Numbered from the stretch's first letter, positions 1 through 7,399 are shown. The stretch: DNA of 27,152 bases from an uncultured Lachnospiraceae bacterium (GCA_910586315.1 CAJUIP010000041.1:1-27152), one strand, 5' to 3'. Made by a program: numbers and translations. Notes: a model not told the origin generated them from the sequence alone.

Positions 1-365
1 GCTATCCGTAACACATCCTCATAATTATCACAAAGGGTACGAAACCCCAGCATATCATTAAAAACCTTTGCTGCCTGATGATCTGGGTAATACCTTTCAT
101 ATTTTAGCATTGCCGACTGGATGCTTTTAATACGATAATCGATTGTGAGTCCGTGAAGCAGATCGTTACCCGCATACCAGCTATGAACATTCAATAACTC
201 GTCAAACAAAAGAGTCTTGTCAAAATAATGGAGATTCTTTTTCAGTCTGATACCCAACCCAGATTGATAGGACAACTCCTTAAGCAAGCTTATGGATAAT
301 CCATCTCTTTTTAAAATAGTGTCTAACACACTTCCTCCTGCCTCTGTATCAGAAAATTTTGCCAT
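1..365 (-). CDS. RelA/SpoT-like (p)ppGpp synthetase family protein, N-terminal part (cut by window edge)
   Basis: The reading frame is open for 121 codons from an ATG at 365 to the window edge, so the C-terminal part is missing. Residues about 75-121 resemble the start of the RelA/SpoT nucleotidyltransferase domain: an RIKS motif (residues 78-81) followed after a short helix by NDMLGFR (103-109), the places where the family has R-x-K-S and D-x-x-G-x-R. Such domains make (p)ppGpp from ATP and GDP/GTP. The N-terminal 70 residues show no HD hydrolase motif, so a small-alarmone-synthetase-type protein is more likely than a full Rel. It starts 37 bases after the prfA stop on the same strand, with only a weak ribosome binding site. 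By eye the first 120 bases are about 41 percent GC against about 58 percent at the prfA end, which hints at separate origin. Family call moderate, function inferred. Confidence 0.65.
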   Translation of the reverse strand, partial: MAKFSDTEAGGSVLDTILKRDGLSISLLKELSYQSGLGIRLKKNLHYFDKTLLFDELLNVHSWYAGNDLLHGLTIDYRIKSIQSAMLKYERYYPDHQAAKVFNDMLGFRTLCDNYEDVLRI

Positions 366-402
366 TATAACATATCCCGGAAATCCCCATCATCGAGGGC
401 CT

Positions 403-1479
403 TTAAGTCATCTCATTCATTTTGGCCAGCTTCGCCGCCTGGTCGGCGGCAATCAGGCTGTCTATTAACTCCTGAAGGTCTCCGTCCATAACGGCGTCTA
501 TCTTATATAATGTCAGTTTGATTCTGTGCTCCGTCACGCGCCCCTGAGGGAAGTTGTAAGTACGTATCTTCTCGGAACGGTCTCCGGTGCCAATCTGGCT
601 GCGGCGGGCCTCCGCCTCTTCATTCTGGCGGCGTTCCAGTTCCATGTCATACAGCTTGGAACGCAGAAGGCGGAAGGCTTTTTCCTTGTTCTGAAGCTGC
701 GACTTTTCTGTCTGACTGTAAATAACGATTCCTGTGGGAATATGGGTCAGACGAACGGCAGAGTCCGTGGTATTTACACACTGGCCGCCGTTTCCGGACG
801 CACGCATAACATCAATACGGATGTCCTTATCATCAATGACAACATCAAATTCCTCAGCCTCCGGCATGATAGCCACCGTTGCCGTGGAAGTATGAATACG
901 GCCGCCGGATTCGGTCTCCGGAACACGTTGAACCCGGTGCACGCCGCTCTCGTATTTCAATTTGGAGTAAGCGCCCTGTCCGGTAATCATGAATTCCACT
1001 TCCTTCATGCCGCCGATACCACTCTCACTTACGTTAATTAATTCCACCTTCCACCGCTGGCGCTCTGCATAATGGACATACATCCGGTATAATTCCGACG
1101 CGAACAGGGCTGCTTCATCGCCGCCTGCGCCTGCACGGATTTCCACAATAACGTTTTTCTCATCGTTGGGGTCCTTGGGAAGAAGAAGAATCTTAAGCTG
1201 CTGCTCCAGCTCCTCAATTTTCTTCCTAGCATCAGAAAGCTCTTCCTTTGCCAGTTCACGCATCTCCTCGTCACTTTCCTCTTCCAGAAGCGCCAGACTG
1301 TCCTCCACATCCCGCTTCGCTCTGGTATACTCTTTATATGTGTTCACCAGAGGAGTCAGATCGGCCTGCTCTTTCATCAGCTTGCGAAACCTTTTCTGGT
1401 CTTCTGTAACAGACGGATTATTTAGCTCAAGCATAATTTCCTCATAATGCTTTACAATGTCATCCAAACGGTCAAACAT
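403..1479 (-). CDS. prfA: Peptide chain release factor 1 (RF1)
   Basis: RF1 recognises UAA and UAG stop codons in the ribosomal A site and triggers peptide release. The 358-residue protein has the usual family length. The GGQ motif that reaches the peptidyl-transferase centre is at residues 231-233 within an ASGNGGQCVNTTDSAVR context, and the P-x-T stop-codon tripeptide typical of RF1 (not the SPF of RF2) reads PET at 187-189. The start at 1479 is chosen because GGAGG lies seven bases upstream and MFDRLDDI is the usual RF1 beginning; a longer frame up to 1575 has no such site and no family support. It follows prmC by 62 bases on the same strand. The neighbouring PrmC methylates the Gln of the GGQ motif, so the two form a functional pair. 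Very confident. Confidence 0.97.
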   Translation of the reverse strand: MFDRLDDIVKHYEEIMLELNNPSVTEDQKRFRKLMKEQADLTPLVNTYKEYTRAKRDVEDSLALLEEESDEEMRELAKEELSDARKKIEELEQQLKILLLPKDPNDEKNVIVEIRAGAGGDEAALFASELYRMYVHYAERQRWKVELINVSESGIGGMKEVEFMITGQGAYSKLKYESGVHRVQRVPETESGGRIHTSTATVAIMPEAEEFDVVIDDKDIRIDVMRASGNGGQCVNTTDSAVRLTHIPTGIVIYSQTEKSQLQNKEKAFRLLRSKLYDMELERRQNEEAEARRSQIGTGDRSEKIRTYNFPQGRVTEHRIKLTLYKIDAVMDGDLQELIDSLIAADQAAKLAKMNEMT

Positions 1480-1541
1480 GGGAAACCTCCTTCTCACACC
1501 CCGGCCAGCCGTTTTTCCCTCAGCATCCGGGCTATTTTCCA

Positions 1542-2417
1542 TCAGGCTGCCGGAGCTTTCCATGCGGGATTCCACTTCCCACGGACCACCCGGTCTCTGC
1601 CCGACAGATCTTTTATTACCTCTGTATCCTTAAATCCATGACCAGACAACAGACGTTCCACCGCTTCCCCCTGGTCATATCCGATTTCAAAATAAACAGC
1701 CCCGTTTTCCTTAAGAAAGCTTCGGCTTTCCTCCGCCAGTTTCCGGTAAAAGAACAACCCGTCTTCTGAACCGTCCAGAGCCATACGCGGTTCAAAATCC
1801 CGTACCTCCGGCTCCAGTCCTTCAATCACCTTGCTTGGAATGTAGGGCGGGTTGGAGACAATCACATCAAAGCGTTCCTCAGGTGCAAATGCCGAAAACA
1901 AATCGCTGCAGCGGAACTTTACCGTATCGGCCCCAAGGATTTTTTCCGCATTCTTTTCTGCGGTCAAAAGAGCGGCATTGGAAATATCCGCCGCTTCCAC
2001 ATGGGCATATTTCCCCAAGGCCGCCAGACTTATGGCGATGCACCCTGAACCGGTACATACATCCAAAAGAGAAATCCCCCGATTTTTATGGGCGCAAAGC
2101 ACCGTTTCCACCAGCGTTTCTGTATCCTGTCTTGGAATCAGCACATCACTGTTTACATAAAATTCCAATCCCATAAACTCCTGGACACCCAAAATATGCT
2201 GGAGCGGTTCTCTTCCTGCCCGTCTTGAAAGTTTTTCCCAAAACTCCTCAAGCGCTTTTCCCTCTGCCGTCACCGTCTCCCGGGACCGCAAAAGATAGTC
2301 TGCCCGGCTCATGCCGAATACATGTTCAAACAGATACCAGCCATCCAGGCTGTATTCCCGGATTCCCGCGGATTCAAGCTTCTTCTGTCCCGATAAAAGC
2401 AGCTCTCCCCAGGTCAT
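1542..2417 (-). CDS. prmC: Release factor glutamine N5-methyltransferase
   Basis: PrmC (HemK) is a cytosolic S-adenosylmethionine-dependent enzyme that methylates the Gln of the GGQ motif in release factors. The 291-residue protein has the N-terminal helical substrate-binding region (about 1-85), the IPRxDTE motif at 94-100, the SAM-binding loop DVCTGSGCIAISLA around 119-132 and the diagnostic catalytic NPPY at 189-192. Its ATG overlaps the TGA of the upstream yqhQ gene by four bases (ATGA), and AGGAG lies eight bases before the start, so the two are translationally coupled. The C-terminal tail after residue 280 (NPAWKAPAA) is not typical but short. The order yqhQ-prmC-prfA is common in Clostridia. 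Confident. Confidence 0.95.
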   Translation of the reverse strand: MTWGELLLSGQKKLESAGIREYSLDGWYLFEHVFGMSRADYLLRSRETVTAEGKALEEFWEKLSRRAGREPLQHILGVQEFMGLEFYVNSDVLIPRQDTETLVETVLCAHKNRGISLLDVCTGSGCIAISLAALGKYAHVEAADISNAALLTAEKNAEKILGADTVKFRCSDLFSAFAPEERFDVIVSNPPYIPSKVIEGLEPEVRDFEPRMALDGSEDGLFFYRKLAEESRSFLKENGAVYFEIGYDQGEAVERLLSGHGFKDTEVIKDLSGRDRVVRGKWNPAWKAPAA

Positions 2418-3391
2418 GCCGTTTTCTCCTGTGCTTTAAAATATCCTTTTGGGTAAGTCTCCGGAAAATTCTCCTCCAGATATGTCTTCCAGTCAAACAC
2501 CTGTTCCACGGCCGCAATAGCCACTTCGATCATGGAGTCATCCGGTTCCTTTGTCGTCAGTCCCTGCATCCACATGCCGGGGCGGCTTATGAGATCCATG
2601 ATTTTAGAGTTGCTTCTTCCTGCCAGGCGGAGCACCTCATAAGACACTCCCGCAATCACTGGAATCAGTATGATTCTGCTGGCAATCCGGAGCCAGATGG
2701 TATCCACACGAACCACCATAAAAATCAAAATACTGATTACCATTACAATCAGAAGGAAACTGGTACCGCACCGTTTATGCTCTTTGGAGCTTTTTTTCAC
2801 ATTCTCCACGTTTAATATCAGTCCATGCTCCAGACAGTTGATGCATTTATGCTCCGAGCCGTGATACATGAAAGTCCGCTTAATATCATCCATTCTGGAT
2901 ATCACTTTAATATAGGCAATGAAAATTCCAATCCGGATGCATCCCTCCAAAAATGCCATCACCGTTTCCGATGCAATGAATCGACGAAACACGCCGGCAA
3001 TCAAAAGCGGAAGAACCATAAAAATTCCGATGGCCATGAACACAGAGAAAATCATCACGGCTGTCATCACGGCGCTTTCCAGCTTTTCTCCGAATTTATC
3101 TATGAGAAATTTCTCAAACCTTCCCGGCTCCTCATCCCCTTCGTCATCCTCAAAAAAACCGGCTGACCAGGTGAGCGTTTTCATTCCAAGAATCATAGAA
3201 TCCGCAAAGCTGAAAATTCCGCGCACAAACGGCAGGGAAAAGAATTTCACCTTTTCTGTCATACTCATATAAGTCTCTTTCTGAATCACAATTTCTCCAT
3301 CAGGTTTTCTGACGGCAGTGGCGTATTCATCCCTGTTTTTCATCATAATCCCTTCTAATACTGCCTGTCCCCCGATTCCGGAATATTTCAA
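2414..3391 (-). CDS. yqhQ: DUF1385 family membrane protein, YqhQ-like
   Basis: The 325-residue protein begins with the family's GGQAVLEGIMM signature (about residues 7-17) and contains the conserved stretch YHGSEHKCINCLEHG in the middle, with His and Cys residues that led to its annotation as a predicted metal-binding enzyme. Hydrophobic segments lie near residues 108-135, 210-230 and 235-255, so it is membrane-bound. The molecular function is not established. The start is a TTG at 3391, supported by GGAGG seven bases upstream; no ATG nearby fits the conserved N-terminus. Its stop overlaps the prmC start. The gene lies downstream of the rpmE terminator, so it may rely on read-through or on a promoter I cannot see. 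Family confident, role unknown. Confidence 0.9.
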   Translation of the reverse strand: MKYSGIGGQAVLEGIMMKNRDEYATAVRKPDGEIVIQKETYMSMTEKVKFFSLPFVRGIFSFADSMILGMKTLTWSAGFFEDDEGDEEPGRFEKFLIDKFGEKLESAVMTAVMIFSVFMAIGIFMVLPLLIAGVFRRFIASETVMAFLEGCIRIGIFIAYIKVISRMDDIKRTFMYHGSEHKCINCLEHGLILNVENVKKSSKEHKRCGTSFLLIVMVISILIFMVVRVDTIWLRIASRIILIPVIAGVSYEVLRLAGRSNSKIMDLISRPGMWMQGLTTKEPDDSMIEVAIAAVEQVFDWKTYLEENFPETYPKGYFKAQEKTA

Positions 3392-3435
3392 TTTTAAACC
3401 TCCAAAATTTTCTGTGATACACGATTGATTCCCTG

Positions 3436-3457
3436 GAGCGTGTTTGAAAATTCATTC
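3436..3457. repeat. Isolated end of the MITE-like element found at 3820-3978
   Basis: These 22 bases are identical to positions 3820-3841, the left terminus of the larger element upstream of rpmE, and start with GAGCGTGTTTGAAAATT. No opposite terminus is present before yqhQ, so this is a solo end, either a relic after deletion or a product of recombination with the nearby full copy. It lies in the rpmE-yqhQ gap, next to an imperfect hairpin (CCGG at both ends of 3463-3483). Confidence 0.75.
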
Positions 3458-3486
3458 ACACTCCGGAAGCAAAAGCTCCCCGGAAT

Positions 3487-3530
3487 CGAAAAAAGGTTGA
3501 GTTTTCAGAATCCTCCAAAAGCTCAACCTT
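3487..3530 (-). terminator. Rho-independent terminator after rpmE
   Basis: Read on the minus strand, AAGGTTGAG (3530-3522) and CTCAACCTT (3501-3493) pair, the stem is extended by CTTTT/AAAA-type pairs, and a run of T follows (3494-3489). It begins about 13 bases after the rpmE stop, as expected for a strong intrinsic terminator. Confidence 0.88.
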
Positions 3531-3543
3531 GCTTAATCAAACC

Positions 3544-3753
3544 TTATTTGTCTGCTTTCATACCATACTTACGGTTGAACATCTCAATACGTCCGCGGGC
3601 GGAAGCAGTCTTCTGCTGACCGGTATAGAATGAATGGCATTTGGAACAGATTTCTACGTGAATGTCTTTCTTGGTAGAACCAGTTACAAATTCATTACCG
3701 CAGTTGCAAACGACCTTGGCCTGATAGTAATTTGGGTGGATTCCCTGTTTCAT
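3544..3753 (-). CDS. rpmE: Large-subunit ribosomal protein L31 (zinc-binding type)
   Basis: L31 (bL31) sits on the 50S central protuberance and bridges to the small subunit. The 69-residue protein has the family start MKQGIHPNYY and the four zinc-ligand cysteines of the C+ form: C16 and C18 (CNCG) and C36 and C39 (CSKC). The start at 3753 is set by AAAGAGGTG eight bases upstream; an extension to 3795 adds 14 residues unlike the family. A terminator follows directly. The best upstream promoter is at 3994-4022, giving a leader of about 235 bases that contains a MITE-like element. Because this is the zinc form, a zinc-independent paralogue under Zur control could exist elsewhere in the genome, which this window cannot show. 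Confidence 0.96.
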   Translation of the reverse strand: MKQGIHPNYYQAKVVCNCGNEFVTGSTKKDIHVEICSKCHSFYTGQQKTASARGRIEMFNRKYGMKADK

Positions 3754-3819
3754 GATTTTCACCTCTTTGCTATTTGGTACATGACTGACAGTCACGCTTC
3801 AATACTCATCTGTCCCTCA

Positions 3820-3978
3820 GAGCGTGTTTGAAAATTCATTCCCATCATCTGCACGCCTCACTTTGCGGAAAATTTGGCCCTCATTCAGTCAACACAGCCA
3901 CTGCGCCTCCCTCATTCAGCCCTAATTTCCCGCAAACTATGACGCGCATCTGACGGAAAGCAATTTTCAAACACGCTC
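3820..3978. mobile_element. MITE-like palindromic element with imperfect terminal inverted repeats, no coding capacity
   Basis: The ends are exact inverted repeats of 17 bases (GAGCGTGTTTGAAAATT and its complement). The similarity continues imperfectly inward for roughly 55 bases, including a shared TTTGCGG-AAATT block on each arm, so the element could fold into one long hairpin. The centre has CCTCATTCAG twice. It encodes nothing. Length 159 bases, long inverted ends and no ORF fit a non-autonomous miniature element or a related palindromic repeat. I see no clear target duplication. It lies between the rpmE promoter and the rpmE start, so transcripts of rpmE would include it. An exact 22-base copy of one end is at 3436-3457. 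Confidence 0.75.
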
Positions 3979-3993
3979 TAGAACAGCTAAATA

Positions 3994-4022
3994 AGTATAG
4001 CATAGTTTAATTTCAAGTGCAA
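3994..4022 (-). promoter_or_regulatory. Probable sigma-A promoter for rpmE
   Basis: On the minus strand TTGCAC (4022-4017) is followed after exactly 17 bases by TATACT (3999-3994). The expected transcript start is near 3987. The stretch between this promoter and the rpmE start is occupied mainly by the palindromic element at 3820-3978. Confidence 0.6.
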
Positions 4023-4228
4023 GTAATTTTTTCGGGAAATCTCCCTCAAGTCTCCTTCTTGTTTGTCCTCCTTTTCTTTATTCTTGTCTGCTTACTCTTT
4101 TTCCGTATCCATCACTGCAAAACAGTATTCACCCAGGTCCGCCGGCATTCCTGCCCGCTCCCGCAACCGCCACGTTTTCGTACGGCCGGCTCAGTGAACG
4201 TGCAGACCTGCCTGAACTGTCTGAACTG
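4023..4228. other. Intergenic stretch with a dispersed repeat, otherwise nothing recognised
   Basis: Between the rpmE promoter and the end of the DUF4037 gene there is no supported gene. The only structured part I see is the repeat at 4168-4220. A hydrophobic plus-strand frame beginning with GTG at 4017 has no ribosome binding site and is not counted. No strong terminator for the DUF4037 operon is evident. Confidence 0.5.
4168..4220 (+). repeat. Dispersed 53-bp repeat, copy A
   Basis: This stretch matches positions 9214-9266 at 43 of 53 bases without gaps, sharing the blocks CGTTTTC, TACGG, GAACG, GCAG, CCTG and CTGAACTGT. In this copy the terminal CTGAACTGT is repeated once more immediately after (4221-4229). 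It ends just beside the DUF4037 stop codon. Both copies lie close to the 3' end of a gene, as repetitive extragenic elements often do. Confidence 0.55.
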
Positions 4229-5158
4229 TTACACTCCCTCCATCAGGTGAAGATTGCGGATTTTGCCATCCTTAATCCTTTCCATCATCTCCAGCCCATG
4301 AGGCTCCAGATAATCCCAGCTTCCTCCTGTTAAGTTCTGCTTCTTAAGTTCCCCTATGATCTGGCCGCTGATGTCTTCAATCATTTCCACGGAGTTTTCC
4401 CGGTTTCCGCCGTCTGTCAGCAGACGTTCCAGTTTTCCGGCCGTGTCGGAAAGAACAGGAAGCTCCCTGGATGCCCGGAACGCCCATTTATAATATGGCA
4501 TATAGCGGCGATTCAAAAGAAAAATCATGGACAGTCCGTTCCTGACAAATTCTGAAAGCGCCATGGCGGCCGCTCCGTATTCGCCCCGCTTCCTGCATCG
4601 TTCATAATTGTACTGTCCCGACTGCGCCATGAAAGCGGCGCGGGCGGCCATCTTTTTTAACCGCACATCCTCCGGGTATCCGCCGGAAAGCTTTTTCCGT
4701 ATCCCGGAAAATTCCCCCAGATCGTCCCGGAATACGGCGCCGTTCACCGTGCATGCCAGGCTGTATTCCGGTATATGAAGCCATTCCGTCAGGGTCCTTG
4801 GCCCTTCTCTCCACCCTGTAAACTGCTCGTAAAAATCTCCGATGAGTATGACTCCTCTGCGGTTTCTTCCCCACAGGCTCTGCTTTTCCCGCTTCACCCC
4901 CAAGTATTCCTTTGGCAGTTTTTCATAGGCTCTGGAAAGAGAAAACTCCAGTTCACGCCTTAAGTCGTCTGGAATCCAAAGACAGAATCCCGCCTCAAAA
5001 TCGTGGTCTCTGGACAGTTCATCATCATATCCAAAGCAGTCCGAGCCCTCTCCGGCTATTCCGGCGGCAATCACCCGCTCATACCCGGAAAACATGTCCG
5101 CAATCATGTTCCGGCCCAATTCTTCATAAAAACATTTTGAAAGCTCCAGTCCCAGCAT
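4229..5158 (-). CDS. DUF4037 domain protein, nucleotidyltransferase-like
   Basis: The 309-residue protein has near its N-terminus GSDCFGYDDELSRDHDF (residues 38-54). The GS...DD...DHD pattern resembles the active-site strand of DNA-polymerase-beta-like nucleotidyltransferases, with acidic residues D40, D45, D46, D51 and D53 available for metal binding. The C-terminal half is helical, with a stretch around 195-245 like the helical domain that follows the catalytic domain in this superfamily. The substrate is unknown. It starts one base after the stop of the TPR gene (TAG-A-ATG), so it is translated together with it. No membrane segment or signal is visible. The family match is from the motif pattern; a role as a nucleotidyltransferase on a small molecule, RNA or protein is inference. 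Confidence 0.8.
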   Translation of the reverse strand: MLGLELSKCFYEELGRNMIADMFSGYERVIAAGIAGEGSDCFGYDDELSRDHDFEAGFCLWIPDDLRRELEFSLSRAYEKLPKEYLGVKREKQSLWGRNRRGVILIGDFYEQFTGWREGPRTLTEWLHIPEYSLACTVNGAVFRDDLGEFSGIRKKLSGGYPEDVRLKKMAARAAFMAQSGQYNYERCRKRGEYGAAAMALSEFVRNGLSMIFLLNRRYMPYYKWAFRASRELPVLSDTAGKLERLLTDGGNRENSVEMIEDISGQIIGELKKQNLTGGSWDYLEPHGLEMMERIKDGKIRNLHLMEGV

Positions 5159-5159
5159 T

Positions 5160-6035
5160 CTATTCTTCCTTTTCTTCCGCTTCCCTGTAAATTCTGTCCG
5201 CCTCGGAGTTCAGCTCCTTTTTCATGCGGAAATAGCCGAAATATCCAAAAGTATCGGCACATTTCCGGCAGTTAAAGGCATAGTATGCATCCCGTGCAGC
5301 ATCTCGGGCATGGAAACCGTCTATGGCCTTATTGAGACACCGATCAATTTCCTCTTCCCGCCCCCACTTCTCGTAAAGAACCGCCAGGTTCACCCAGGTT
5401 ACAGCAATTTCCAGAATACTTCCCGGACGCAGCCGTTCCATAATTTCCATGGCCTTCTTATAGGAAATCTCTGCCCGTTTATAATCTCCCAGATCCTCAA
5501 AGGCAAGGGCCATATTATGAAACAGACCGCCAAACCGGTAATCCTCCGGTGCAAGGGTTTCCCCGTAAGCCCGGAAGGCCTGCTCAAAATAAGGCATGGC
5601 CTCTTTTGCTTTTCCGAAAGCCTTCATGGTTGTCGCCGCATTGACAAAGGTAGTTCCGCCGCTGACCGTCCCGGAGAGTTCATGCTCCTTTACAAGAGAC
5701 AGGCCTTTTTTCACGGAAGCCAGCCCCTTCTCTTTTTCCCCGGTATTTCTGTAAAATCCCATCATTTCATTTAGAATTGTAATCTGGCAGGCCCAGTCTC
5801 CGTTTTTCTCAAATCTCTCCAGCCAGTCCTCCAGATACCGCCCGGCTTCCTCTTTGGCATCTCTCGCCAGCAGGCGGTCAAAATCAGCAATGACCCGGCC
5901 GATCTCATGCCCATCCGCGCGTCCCGTCATACATGTCCCCGGGACTGGTGCGTTTCCGTGGGGAAGTTCCACCGCGGCATCCCGCGGCCGCAGGCAGCAC
6001 CTGGATTCTTCCCAGTCCTCCCGTTCTAAAATCAT
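5160..6035 (-). CDS. Tetratricopeptide repeat protein
   Basis: The 291-residue protein contains several TPR-like helical pairs: about residues 85-115 (ILNEMMGFYRNTGEKEKGLA), 125-155 (FVNAATTMKAFGKAKEAMPYF), 168-200 (HNMALAFEDLGDYKRAEISY) and 205-240 (VNLAVLYEKWGREEEIDRCL). TPR arrays bind peptides or partner proteins. The first 50 residues are not repeat-like and contain several Cys and Pro residues. Its ATG overlaps the TGA of the acyltransferase gene by four bases, with GAGAGG eight bases upstream, and the DUF4037 gene follows after a single base. That packing suggests it serves as partner or scaffold for the DUF4037 protein. No enzymatic motif is visible; the specific role is unknown. Confidence 0.85.
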   Translation of the reverse strand: MILEREDWEESRCCLRPRDAAVELPHGNAPVPGTCMTGRADGHEIGRVIADFDRLLARDAKEEAGRYLEDWLERFEKNGDWACQITILNEMMGFYRNTGEKEKGLASVKKGLSLVKEHELSGTVSGGTTFVNAATTMKAFGKAKEAMPYFEQAFRAYGETLAPEDYRFGGLFHNMALAFEDLGDYKRAEISYKKAMEIMERLRPGSILEIAVTWVNLAVLYEKWGREEEIDRCLNKAIDGFHARDAARDAYYAFNCRKCADTFGYFGYFRMKKELNSEADRIYREAEEKEE

Positions 6036-7108
6036 ATTTTTTCCTCTCTCCTTAAACTACGCCCTCCAGACAGTATGCGCCACAGCCATGGCATATACTT
6101 TCCGAGAAGCAGGGCAGTCCCGTAGGAGACCGCCACCACCATGACCGGAAGCATAAAATATACTGCCAGCGAGGCCGCCGCCATGGCTTTCTCTCCCAGA
6201 TTCGGTCTTAAAATCATGGCGCTTCCTTTATTTACAAAACGCACAATTACAAAATGAACGGCATATAAAAACATACTCTGCCGCATCCATGGCCTCGTTT
6301 CTATCCACCGCTCCCCGTCCGCCAGAACCCACAAAGACACCGGCATGAGGAAACGATAAGCCACAGTCCATAAAACATCTGATCCCGGATTTCCCATCCT
6401 GAAAAAACACAATACAGCCAAAAGAAACAGGACGCTTCCCGTCATACGGCGTTTCGGAGTCTGAGACGCCTCTGCCGCTTTTCTCCCATGAAGAGCCCCA
6501 TAGGCGGCAAAGGAATAGTAAAAAAGTGCATCCGTGTTGGGATTTTGGGTATCCAGGTGAAAATGGACGGCAGCCAGAAGCACAGCCAGATACATAAGCC
6601 CCAGAACCCTTCTCTTCAAAATCAGATACAAAACCGGAGAGAGCAGAATCAATAGAATCAGCTGGTACAGATACCAGAAAATCGGCGCATACCGATACTG
6701 AAATACGGCGGCCATCCACTCCGTTCCATTAAAGGGAACCTGTCTTTTCCCAACGATTCCTGTTACTGACGGAAGTCTCGCGGCAATCACATATCCCAGA
6801 TAATAGAGCGTATTCCAGACAAAATAAGGGATTACCACACTGTGAAAGCGCCCCTTCCATTTTCGTCCAAGCTGGTCCCAGGAAAAATTCCGAAAAAACA
6901 AATAGGAAGACAACATAAAAAAGCCCGGAACCGCAATCTGACCGATTCCCACAGAAACAAACTGCTGGATTTTGTCCACAGTATCCCACCAGGGGCCCCA
7001 AAGTCCTCCGGAGAACAATTCCACATTATAAGAATGTACCCAAATGACAAGAATACTGAACACAAACATCATCCAGGAAATCTGATTGTGAAACGCTTTT
7101 TCCTTCAT
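6032..7108 (-). CDS. Acyltransferase-3 family membrane protein
   Basis: The 358-residue protein has about ten hydrophobic segments spread over its whole length and the family's conserved N-terminal pattern: a first membrane helix with the catalytic-type His (H25 in VIWVHSYN) and the later VPGFFMLSSYLFF segment. Members transfer acetyl or succinyl groups from the cytosol to sugars or polysaccharides at or outside the membrane (OafA/NodX/WecH-like). The acceptor cannot be told from sequence. It is the first gene of a three-gene set and its TGA overlaps the TPR gene's ATG. A GGGA-type ribosome binding site precedes the start; the promoter in the 290-base gap toward the YwaF gene is not obvious. 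The link between this enzyme and the two following soluble proteins is unclear. Confidence 0.88.
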   Translation of the reverse strand: MKEKAFHNQISWMMFVFSILVIWVHSYNVELFSGGLWGPWWDTVDKIQQFVSVGIGQIAVPGFFMLSSYLFFRNFSWDQLGRKWKGRFHSVVIPYFVWNTLYYLGYVIAARLPSVTGIVGKRQVPFNGTEWMAAVFQYRYAPIFWYLYQLILLILLSPVLYLILKRRVLGLMYLAVLLAAVHFHLDTQNPNTDALFYYSFAAYGALHGRKAAEASQTPKRRMTGSVLFLLAVLCFFRMGNPGSDVLWTVAYRFLMPVSLWVLADGERWIETRPWMRQSMFLYAVHFVIVRFVNKGSAMILRPNLGEKAMAAASLAVYFMLPVMVVAVSYGTALLLGKYMPWLWRILSGGRSLRREEKI

Positions 7109-7399
7109 ACCAATCCCTTTTCCACTTTTTTAGAGTAAACCTTCATGTGCCCGGCTGCGAACGTACCGCCGCACATAAAACTCCGCCTGGCGCAAACACA
7201 GTTTCAATGCGCTTTTTGGGAACTTTGCGAGGCTGAACGGTTACCGTTTCTATTGTGAAGAATTTCGAATAAAATGTCAAGAGCTATCCCTGCGGATTTT
7301 AGCCGGATTGTAACAGTTGAACTGTTACGCCGGATTTTATTTTTGTTGACAGAAAATCCATTGTGTGATATTTCATAAATATCGTGTAAGGAGGCATCT
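7109..7399. other. Divergent intergenic region with two perfect palindromes
   Basis: The region separates the acyltransferase (minus) from the YwaF-like gene (plus). It holds the odd palindromes AACGGTTACCGTT (7236-7248) and GTAACAGTTGAACTGTTAC (7309-7327). The second lies about 20 bases upstream of the -35 box of the plus-strand promoter and could be an operator or the base of a small hairpin. No gene is evident. Confidence 0.5.
7346..7374 (+). promoter_or_regulatory. Probable promoter of the YwaF-like gene
   Basis: A consensus TTGACA at 7346-7351 is followed after 17 bases by TATTTC at 7369-7374, which is weak but preceded by TGA, giving an extended -10. The AAGGAGG site and ATG follow within 30 bases. 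Confidence 0.5.

Noticed and set aside
1480..1575. N-terminal extension of RF1 beginning at 1575
   Set aside because: It overlaps the prmC end, lacks a ribosome binding site and adds residues absent from RF1 proteins, while the start at 1479 has a strong site.
3754..3818. A native L31 autoregulatory leader upstream of rpmE
   Set aside because: There is a short palindrome (TGACTGACAGTCA at 3783-3795), but too little sequence remains between it and the repeat element to recognise the known leader structure.
4017..4250. A plus-strand frame with a hydrophobic N-terminus starting at GTG
   Set aside because: No ribosome binding site, start lies inside the rpmE promoter, and the second half is the dispersed repeat; composition after the first 30 residues is not protein-like.
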